6,778 nt of DNA from Legionellales bacterium. GTDB taxonomy: Bacteria > Pseudomonadota > Gammaproteobacteria > Legionellales > Legionellaceae. The translations under genes were made by a program, and so were the position numbers. The notes below the pieces were generated by a model. That model did no database searches, was not told the origin of the DNA, and worked only from the letters and a program-made list of their open reading frames with translations. Below, piece after piece: positions 1 to 5,112 of the stretch (the first letter of the stretch is position 1; the number at the start of each line of letters is the position of its first letter). Location of the stretch: NCBI GenBank assembly GCA_003489505.1, contig DNMA01000201.1, positions 1-6,778 of the forward strand, written 5' to 3'.

Positions 1-1434
1 TTTTTTATCATATTGGTCGATAATGGATTGAAAACCAGGTAATACTTTCTTATCAACCGCTAGTGTAAACTCTTGAATACCTGCTAATAATCGATGAGCC
101 TCAAGATACTTCGATGGTTCAGGGGCATGCTTGGCTAATACATTTAAACAGGTTCGATAATTATTCACATCTTGCAAACGACCAAATATAAAATCCAATT
201 CTCTAAAATGACCTTGATCAAATACATCAGTAAGACGCACAAACCCATCAACACCAAAAGAGTCCATAATAATGTCATCATCGAAGCTGGATACAATTTC
301 TTTAAACAAATCAAAATCAGTTCTCACTTCAATTTGCTGAAAAGCTGAAATCAAACTTAAGCTGATATCGACATCTTCGTTTTGATACATTTTTAATAAG
401 ATATGCGCTACTCGATGACATCCCTGTAAAACAGCTTCCTGAAAAAGATCACATCGATAATCTATTCGAGCATTTTTGATAAGTTCACCAGAGGCCCTAT
501 TGATATAGGATATGATAGTATCTTCATCAACTACCCCTAACATAATCTGAAGGGAAAGAAAATTTTCCTGGGTTAATAATTTTAATGGTTCTTCATGTGT
601 TGACCACCATTCAATGATTTGCTTAATGACATCTTCATGTCCCCGATGACAAGCATTGAGAAATCCCTCAAAATCATTGCCCTCAATCATGTTAAAAACC
701 AAATGCCCTCGACGTGCCACTAAAAATCTAAGAACATCTAAATGATGAAAGTTTGCAGCAATTTGAAACAATTTATAGTCATCCATTTCAATCAACTCAT
801 CTTCCAACTCTGGAAATAAATCAAAAATTCGAGAAATGTATGATATGTTACCTTGAGTAAAGAGATGTTTAATTAGACTGTAGTGATTCGCTCTTAAAAT
901 TGAAGGAATCTCAGTGCTTAAATGAGTCAAAATATAATCAAAAACACCCACGACTCTTTTTTGAATTGCAAGATGAATTAATAACGCATCATTGAATATT
1001 AAAATTCGACTTATATACCGAGGAGATAACTCTAAAATCTTAATAAAGTAAAATAAGTTATTGTCTTGCAGCAAATTGAAAGCCAAAAGATAAACATGCT
1101 GCAAAATTTGACCTTGAGCATGCTCTGGCATATTTTCAAACAAAATATCAAAAAGTGTCGTATTTTGAAATCGCAAAATGGTGTGAAGTATTTGAAATTG
1201 AGAGAGGTAAATGTAATTCACAACACCATTAAGATTGTTATTGCAAATAAACTTAAAAAAATCTGCACGTTGATGTAATACAGAGATTTCCATTAAATAT
1301 GGCGTATAGCTTGTCCATAAAAGTAATTGTTGGCTAGATTCTAATCCCTGATACCAAGTTTGAATTTCATCCCAGTTATCTGGGGTGCTCAACAGCTGAA
1401 AAGCCTGATTTAAAAGTTCGATTTGATTTATCAT
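1..1434 (-). CDS. Ankyrin-like / alpha-helical repeat protein, partial (C-terminus beyond window)
   Basis: This is an open frame of 478 codons without a stop, starting at ATG 1432-1434 (MINQIELLNQ) and running off the left edge. The protein is almost entirely helical and solenoid-like. Segments that read as degenerate ankyrin helix pairs are residues 150-170 (DALLIHLAIQ...), 220-238 (LFQIAANFHHLDVLRFL), 257-274 (GFLNACHRGHEDVIKQII) and 330-348 (DLFQEAVLQGCHRVAHILL). The GH-x-D-V-type turn at 265-269 is the most ankyrin-like. A second internal similarity is the YISRI motif at 140-144 and 199-203, each following a hydrophobic helix, which suggests a unit of about 60 residues. No catalytic motif or signal peptide is visible. 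Ankyrin-like repeats usually bind other proteins, and in Legionella and Coxiella many such proteins are host-directed effectors, but the C-terminal secretion signal cannot be inspected here. No clear Shine-Dalgarno precedes the ATG. The gene follows the 180-residue gene on the same strand after 82 bp. That the gene is real is near certain; the ankyrin assignment is moderate. Confidence 0.85.
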   Translation of the reverse strand, partial: MINQIELLNQAFQLLSTPDNWDEIQTWYQGLESSQQLLLWTSYTPYLMEISVLHQRADFFKFICNNNLNGVVNYIYLSQFQILHTILRFQNTTLFDILFENMPEHAQGQILQHVYLLAFNLLQDNNLFYFIKILELSPRYISRILIFNDALLIHLAIQKRVVGVFDYILTHLSTEIPSILRANHYSLIKHLFTQGNISYISRIFDLFPELEDELIEMDDYKLFQIAANFHHLDVLRFLVARRGHLVFNMIEGNDFEGFLNACHRGHEDVIKQIIEWWSTHEEPLKLLTQENFLSLQIMLGVVDEDTIISYINRASGELIKNARIDYRCDLFQEAVLQGCHRVAHILLKMYQNEDVDISLSLISAFQQIEVRTDFDLFKEIVSSFDDDIIMDSFGVDGFVRLTDVFDQGHFRELDFIFGRLQDVNNYRTCLNVLAKHAPEPSKYLEAHRLLAGIQEFTLAVDKKVLPGFQSIIDQYDKK

Positions 1435-1463
1435 TATAAGGTAAAATTGTAAAATATATGCGC

Positions 1464-1491
1464 ATCATATCGCAGATTATAAATTTATCAA
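1464..1491 (-). promoter_or_regulatory. Candidate sigma-70 promoter of the ankyrin-like gene
   Basis: Read on the minus strand, TTGATA (1486-1491) and TATGAT (1464-1469) are separated by 16 bp and lie about 30 bp upstream of the ATG at 1434. The region holds two short palindromes: ATAAATTTAT at 1479-1488 in the spacer and -35 edge, and ATGCGCAT at 1458-1465 touching the -10. Either could be a regulator site or simply AT-rich sequence. The assignment rests on hexamer match and spacing only. Readthrough from the upstream 180-residue gene is also possible, since no terminator is seen between them. Confidence 0.45.
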
Positions 1492-1516
1492 GCCCCTTAA
1501 AATAATGAAAGTTCTG

Positions 1517-2059
1517 TTAGCTAATAGAAGACTTTGTAAGTTTTTCTAAATTTGAATCCAATCGATTCAAAAAATCTGAACTATCAGAAGATTGTGAAAA
1601 AATTGATAATCCTTTAAGATTCGTTTGATGCAGGACTCCAAGGTTGGTTAGAAATAGATGGTTACTAGGATTTGAACCCTCTTTCCATCGAGAAACAGTC
1701 TCCACCAACTCACCCTCAAAAGAAGTCGCAACTTGAATGTATAAATCATCTAAAGCACAAACTTTTTTTAAGCCCAAATCATCTTTTAATTTATTTAAAC
1801 GATTGATTTCAGATTGAATCAATAAGAGTAAATTTCTTTGTTCATCTTGATAATTTGAAATGGGTAACACGACTTTTGTTTGCGGTTTTTGCTGAATATA
1901 TTGTTCAGTTATCTTTTGGATATCTTCGAAGGAGAGCTCATCTTTCATTTCCCCAAACTGATTAATATAAGGACTTAAACCTCTAGATAGAAGAAAAGCG
2001 CGAACCTGTTCTTTAGAAAAATCATCCACTTTACTTTTAAGATATGCATCAAAGTCCAT
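1517..2059 (-). CDS. Conserved-looking hypothetical protein, 180 aa
   Basis: I do not recognise this protein. It starts at ATG 2057-2059 with a good ribosome binding site (GAGGGG, 5 nt upstream) and ends at TAA 1517-1519. It is soluble, with no signal peptide or membrane segment. Residues 1-60 are helical and charged (MDFDAYLKSKVDDFSKEQVR..., then SFEDIQKITEQYIQQ). Residues 68-95 form an amphipathic helix with regularly spaced leucines (LLLLIQSEINRLNKL) that could be a short coiled coil. The C-terminal 30 residues are serine-rich (SQSSDSSDF, ending LTKSSIS). It has its own promoter divergent from the deaminase-like operon and lies upstream of the ankyrin-like gene on the same strand. The small size and divergent position would suit a regulator or chaperone, but no helix-turn-helix can be pointed out, so no function is assigned. 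Confidence 0.8.
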   Translation of the reverse strand: MDFDAYLKSKVDDFSKEQVRAFLLSRGLSPYINQFGEMKDELSFEDIQKITEQYIQQKPQTKVVLPISNYQDEQRNLLLLIQSEINRLNKLKDDLGLKKVCALDDLYIQVATSFEGELVETVSRWKEGSNPSNHLFLTNLGVLHQTNLKGLSIFSQSSDSSDFLNRLDSNLEKLTKSSIS

Positions 2060-2064
2060 TATAT

Positions 2065-2070
2065 CCCCTC
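2065..2070 (-). promoter_or_regulatory. Ribosome binding site of the 180-aa gene
   Basis: The minus strand reads GAGGGG, 5 nt before ATG 2059. It is the clearest Shine-Dalgarno on the leftward strand and fixes the start of the 180-residue protein; the other leftward gene has none comparable. Confidence 0.7.
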
Positions 2071-2077
2071 ATTTATC

Positions 2078-2092
2078 CTTTAATCATTAAAG
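2078..2092. promoter_or_regulatory. 15-bp palindrome, candidate operator
   Basis: CTTTAAT (2078-2084) and ATTAAAG (2086-2092) form a perfect 7+1+7 inverted repeat. It overlaps the end of the leftward -10 (2091-2096) and the predicted leftward transcription start near 2084. A dimeric repressor bound here would block the 180-residue gene. It is AT-rich, so chance is a serious alternative. It does not match the tandem direct-repeat layout of PmrA boxes described in Legionella. Confidence 0.35.
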
Positions 2093-2121
2093 TATAGCAG
2101 ACAGAAAAAAAATTATTGCAA
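2091..2121 (-). promoter_or_regulatory. Leftward extended -10 promoter of the 180-aa gene
   Basis: The minus strand contains TGCTATACT (2091-2099), an extended -10 (TG-n-TATACT). The best -35 is TTGCAA (2116-2121) at a long spacing of 19 bp; extended -10 promoters tolerate a poor -35. The spacer carries a run of eight T (A8 on the plus strand, 2105-2112). The predicted start near 2084 leaves a leader of about 25 nt. Confidence 0.5.
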
Positions 2122-2144
2122 TGCATTTGTGACTGTGCTATTTT
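2116..2144 (+). promoter_or_regulatory. Rightward promoter of the deaminase-like/hydrolase operon
   Basis: TTGCAA (2116-2121) lies exactly 17 bp before TATTTT (2139-2144), and TGC at 2136-2138 makes it an extended -10. The expected start near 2151 gives a leader of about 25 nt before ATG 2176. The same palindromic TTGCAA can serve the leftward promoter, so the two promoters appear to overlap back to back. Confidence 0.5.
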
Positions 2145-2175
2145 GGCTCAAAATGATTTATTATTTAAATGATTT

Positions 2176-3654
2176 ATGTTGTTATTTTCAGAGTATTTAC
2201 TAGCCAAACACCCAAAAGCTTTCAACTCGCTCACTGTTTTTAACGGTTATTTTCTTACTCAATGGCTTGAAGAAAATCGCACACCCTCTTTTATCAGCAC
2301 CTTAGGCTTATATAATATTTATCAAACGCAATTTAATCATTTTGAAAAGAGTCTCAATAACGCGCTGAATGATTTTTTTAAAAATGATGAAAAGAGTGTC
2401 TCCCCAAAAACACCGAGTGATTACATTCGTTTTATAGACTTAGGAGCAGAGTATTTTAGAAAAAGTTTCTTATACATGGTTCAATTAAAATCTAAAGATA
2501 ACCCCTGGTCTTTCCCAAGTTATACCTTTAATGCTTCACAAAGTGGTGTCAGTATCGAAACATATATCCACACAGGAACTGGGGTACAACAGTTTCAGTC
2601 CTCTCATAGTGGACTGGGTAAAAATTCGAAGACACTTAATAAAGATGAAAAAACCAAATTAGAAAATAATCTAAAACATTTTTGTGTTGATAATACCCAT
2701 ATCAGAAGCATGGTCGAGAAAATTAAAAAAAGCGCCCATCATGGTGAAGAAGCTTGGATGGGCTTTCATGCATTAGAATTCATAGAGTATCTCAAAACCT
2801 TAAGACAATTAGAGTTTGTCGAACCTAAAAACCTAAATGCTTATGATTTGGATTGGTTACAAAATTTTATAAGTTTGCCTCGAATTGAATTTGTTTTGAA
2901 TACTTCACCTTGCTCGCACTGCCAAGGTTTATTCAAAAAATTGCGAGAAAAACTCAATCAAGAAGGTATCTACCTCCCGATTTTGATTTATTCTATTTTT
3001 CCTTACAATACAGATGAGGTGGAAATGAGTCAGGTCAATGTTTTGTCTTTTAAAGGTGAATTCATTCAAACGAAATTATTTATGAATACACCTTATGACC
3101 AATCCAAAAGACCTGTCTTAGATATTGCCTCCAATGCCAAACTTGAAAATGCTTTGGCGTTTGATGCCAATATTTACCCATTAATTCTAAAACTTCATTT
3201 GGAATCTGATAACAGTATTCAAAAGGCACTATTCAATCAATTACTCTTACAAATAGAAAAATTATCTTTGTCACAAATTGACATGGGTGTTATTAAAGCA
3301 TTCCTCAATCATTTTCCTAACAAATTAAGGAATGCTGCGCAAGTTGAATATGATGAATGTTTAACGACACTTGAAAAAGCATCTCAAAGCATAGATAGCA
3401 GCTTACCTGCATCGGGTTTACAAAATTTGTTTACTACAATCTTTAAAACTAAAAAGAGATCTTTAGAGTTTGATGAAAGTGAAATACATTTGATACTCCA
3501 GCTCACTGCTTTGTTAGAAAATATTCCTCAACGATCGAATCATTTTATTTTTAATTTAGTATTTTCTTCAATTTTTTACATCTCCACGAAGTTAATTGAA
3601 GAACATGAAGAACCAGAAGATCTTGCATCATATGTAATCGGAGGACAGTTTTAA
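2176..3654 (+). CDS. Putative zinc-dependent deaminase-fold protein with effector-like E-rich C-terminus
   Basis: This 492-residue protein belongs to no named gene I recognise. Two motifs stand out: H189-G-E191 at the start of a long helix (HHGEEAWMGFHALEF) and P245-C246-S-H-C249. A hydrophobic strand (RIEFVLNTS, 236-244) precedes the second motif; a helix (250-261) and another strand (LPILIYSIF, 267-275) follow it. This order (helix with HxE, strand, PCxxC helix, strand) is that of the cytidine deaminase superfamily, where H and two C bind zinc and E is catalytic. A helix at 82-104 and strands at 111-140 could supply the fold's first helix and hairpin. The gap of 53 residues between E191 and P245 is longer than in classic deaminases. 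Residues 336-470 are helical. The tail has E475, E476, E478, E479 and E481, 11-17 residues from the end, like the E-block of Dot/Icm substrates. The start follows an in-frame TGA at 2170-2172; no Shine-Dalgarno is visible. The gene is sure; deaminase fold is moderately likely; substrate is unknown. Confidence 0.75.
   Translation: MLLFSEYLLAKHPKAFNSLTVFNGYFLTQWLEENRTPSFISTLGLYNIYQTQFNHFEKSLNNALNDFFKNDEKSVSPKTPSDYIRFIDLGAEYFRKSFLYMVQLKSKDNPWSFPSYTFNASQSGVSIETYIHTGTGVQQFQSSHSGLGKNSKTLNKDEKTKLENNLKHFCVDNTHIRSMVEKIKKSAHHGEEAWMGFHALEFIEYLKTLRQLEFVEPKNLNAYDLDWLQNFISLPRIEFVLNTSPCSHCQGLFKKLREKLNQEGIYLPILIYSIFPYNTDEVEMSQVNVLSFKGEFIQTKLFMNTPYDQSKRPVLDIASNAKLENALAFDANIYPLILKLHLESDNSIQKALFNQLLLQIEKLSLSQIDMGVIKAFLNHFPNKLRNAAQVEYDECLTTLEKASQSIDSSLPASGLQNLFTTIFKTKKRSLEFDESEIHLILQLTALLENIPQRSNHFIFNLVFSSIFYISTKLIEEHEEPEDLASYVIGGQF
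3640..3644 (+). promoter_or_regulatory. Ribosome binding site of the hydrolase gene, inside the preceding gene
   Basis: GGAGG lies within the last codons of the deaminase-like gene, 11 nt before ATG 3656. With only 1 nt between TAA (3652-3654) and this ATG, the two genes are probably translationally coupled and made together. The spacing is somewhat long, but the site is the strongest on the plus strand. Confidence 0.7.
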
Positions 3655-3655
3655 A

Positions 3656-5029
3656 ATGGCTGATATTTGTTTTTTTCCAGAGGATATGAGTTTAAGCTGT
3701 CCCAATGAAAAATTAATCTATCAAATATTAAGATTCAATTTAGAACTGAATTTGGATAATTTAAATACCAAAGAATTATTAACAACTAGACTTTTTTCTG
3801 CGATTTTTTTAAAAAAAGATAAAGTATTAATTAAAAAGGCCAGAAATATTTTCCAAATAGGACTTTTGCACCTAATAAATGAGTTTAATCATAAACAAGA
3901 TATTCAAGAGCAAGTCAAAATAGATTATTTAAATCGAGTTCTATGCTTACTACCCTATCTTGAATTTCTAAATGATGAAAAATTCACTCTTCCGTGGCTA
4001 GATTCGAAGCAATGGAATCAACAATCATTCACCATTTCAAAAATTAGACTGACTGAAAAATCGATTTGGCAAAACCCTTATGATAGAGCATACGCCTATG
4101 GTCTAGATGGTGATAAAGGAGATAGAGTTTTAATTTTCCCTGGTACAACATACCCAGCCGGAGAGGGATTTTTCTCTCATATTATGACTGATCTTGATGG
4201 GTTTCATTCAGTCGGCCAGACGCTTGTAAACAGTGGTTCAAAAAACATTTTAGACTGGGTGAAAAGCAAGGAAAAATCGAAAGTCTTTTCTCTAGGAACA
4301 AGTCTTGGCGGCAGCATGGCTCTATTGTGGTCACAAGCTTTTCCTGATAATTGTAAAGGCGTCTTTGCATTCAACCCTCCAGGGATGCTAGACATTCCCA
4401 AAACATCTTGCGATAGGACTCCACCTGCTCGCATATTAATTCAAGAATACGACCTTGTCTCACAATTTGGGTATTGGCATCCTAATTGGGAACTCATCCA
4501 AGTTAAGGCGCCCAAAAATCCATTTTTTCATCGCTCTGGATTAGCGCATGCAGTGACTTTTGTTGGGCAAGAAGAATGTACTTATCAAGCATTAACAATC
4601 GAGGATGAAAATCAAAAACGCTATTGGTTGAATTTATTCCTTTTTAGAATCACCAGAAGTATCATATACATCAGTATTGTTTTACCTGTTTATTATATCA
4701 TCCAGCCCATTTGGCGCTTAATTTACCAAGAACTGAATTGGATTATTATCGCTTCCATCTTTTTATTGAGTATGTTCTCTTACAATCCCCTATTTTGCAT
4801 TTTTATGGGTTTTATCATAAAAGAGTTTATTAAACTGCCTTTAGAGCGTTTTCAATTTGAAAACTTATTTTTTATTGCGACCAGTCTTTTATGTTTAGCC
4901 GCCTACTTTTTTATTTCAAATTTTTCACCTATTCTTCTGGTTCCAATCATGACCTATTTGTTCACACAGGTTTTTGCTAATCTTTTTAATGACAATCCTA
5001 AGCCTTTGAATCAACCGGCCAATATTTAA
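3656..5029 (+). CDS. Alpha/beta hydrolase (lipase/esterase-like) with C-terminal membrane segments
   Basis: This is a 457-residue protein. Residues 1-125 are mostly helical and unrecognised. An alpha/beta-hydrolase core follows: strand RVLIFPGT (157-164), whose PGT would sit at the oxyanion hole; nucleophile elbow G214-T-S216-L-G-G219 after strand KVFSL; strand ARILIQEYD ending in D266, a plausible acid; and GLAHAVTF with H298, a plausible catalytic histidine. The order Ser-Asp-His is that of the family, so it is probably an active serine hydrolase on a lipid, ester or thioester; the substrate cannot be read. The C-terminal part has hydrophobic stretches at about 333-357, 361-388 and 402-442 (probably two spans in the last), and ends in a short polar tail. 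It should thus be membrane-anchored by its end, with the enzyme domain on one side. It is cotranscribed with the deaminase-like gene (1-nt gap). No signal peptide and no E-rich tail is seen. A T7A7 tract lies at 3804-3817. Hydrolase fold is confident; function is not. Confidence 0.8.
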   Translation: MADICFFPEDMSLSCPNEKLIYQILRFNLELNLDNLNTKELLTTRLFSAIFLKKDKVLIKKARNIFQIGLLHLINEFNHKQDIQEQVKIDYLNRVLCLLPYLEFLNDEKFTLPWLDSKQWNQQSFTISKIRLTEKSIWQNPYDRAYAYGLDGDKGDRVLIFPGTTYPAGEGFFSHIMTDLDGFHSVGQTLVNSGSKNILDWVKSKEKSKVFSLGTSLGGSMALLWSQAFPDNCKGVFAFNPPGMLDIPKTSCDRTPPARILIQEYDLVSQFGYWHPNWELIQVKAPKNPFFHRSGLAHAVTFVGQEECTYQALTIEDENQKRYWLNLFLFRITRSIIYISIVLPVYYIIQPIWRLIYQELNWIIIASIFLLSMFSYNPLFCIFMGFIIKEFIKLPLERFQFENLFFIATSLLCLAAYFFISNFSPILLVPIMTYLFTQVFANLFNDNPKPLNQPANI

Positions 5030-5102
5030 AATATTAATCAAAGCAAGAATTTTATGAATACTTTGTTTGAATTATGGTATCATTCGTTTTTGATTAAATA
5101 TT
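5030..5102. repeat. AT-rich inverted repeat flanking the intergenic region
   Basis: The left arm AATATTAATCAAA (5030-5042), starting right after the hydrolase stop codon, is nearly complementary to the right arm TTTGATTAAATATT (5089-5102), with one extra A. The arms enclose the candidate promoter of the ABC transporter. They are low in GC and 46 bp apart, so this is not a usual intrinsic terminator. It could be a regulator site pair or chance in AT-rich DNA. Confidence 0.3.
5075..5083 (+). promoter_or_regulatory. Extended -10 promoter of the ABC transporter gene
   Basis: TGGTATCAT matches the extended -10 form TG-n-TATnnT. No good -35 is found at 16-18 bp (TGAATA at 5055-5060 is weak). Transcription would begin near 5090, about 23 nt before ATG 5113. 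Readthrough from the hydrolase gene is an alternative, because no terminator separates them. Confidence 0.4.
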
Positions 5103-5112
5103 GTAATTAGTG

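Noticed and set aside
1066..1278. Plus-strand open frame of 70 codons
   Set aside because: It lies wholly inside the continuous 478-codon minus-strand gene, has no ribosome binding site, and its composition is low-complexity.
1441..1453. GTAAA-N3-GTAAA resembling a CpxR box
   Set aside because: CpxR sites have about 5 bp between the half-sites; here it is 3, and the site lies downstream of the predicted promoter, near the start codon of the ankyrin-like gene.
2170..2180. An upstream or alternative start for the deaminase-like gene
   Set aside because: An in-frame TGA at 2170-2172 closes the frame just before ATG 2176, and the next in-frame Met is residue 101, which would remove predicted fold elements.
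4182..4434. Two overlapping minus-strand open frames of 62 and 76 codons
   Set aside because: They are antisense to the catalytic core of the alpha/beta hydrolase, whose plus-strand frame carries the GTSLGG motif; no supporting start signals or motifs.
5021..5035. AATATTT-A-AAATATT hairpin across the hydrolase stop as a terminator
   Set aside because: The stem is all A/T, without GC pairs or a following T run, so it is too weak for an intrinsic terminator.
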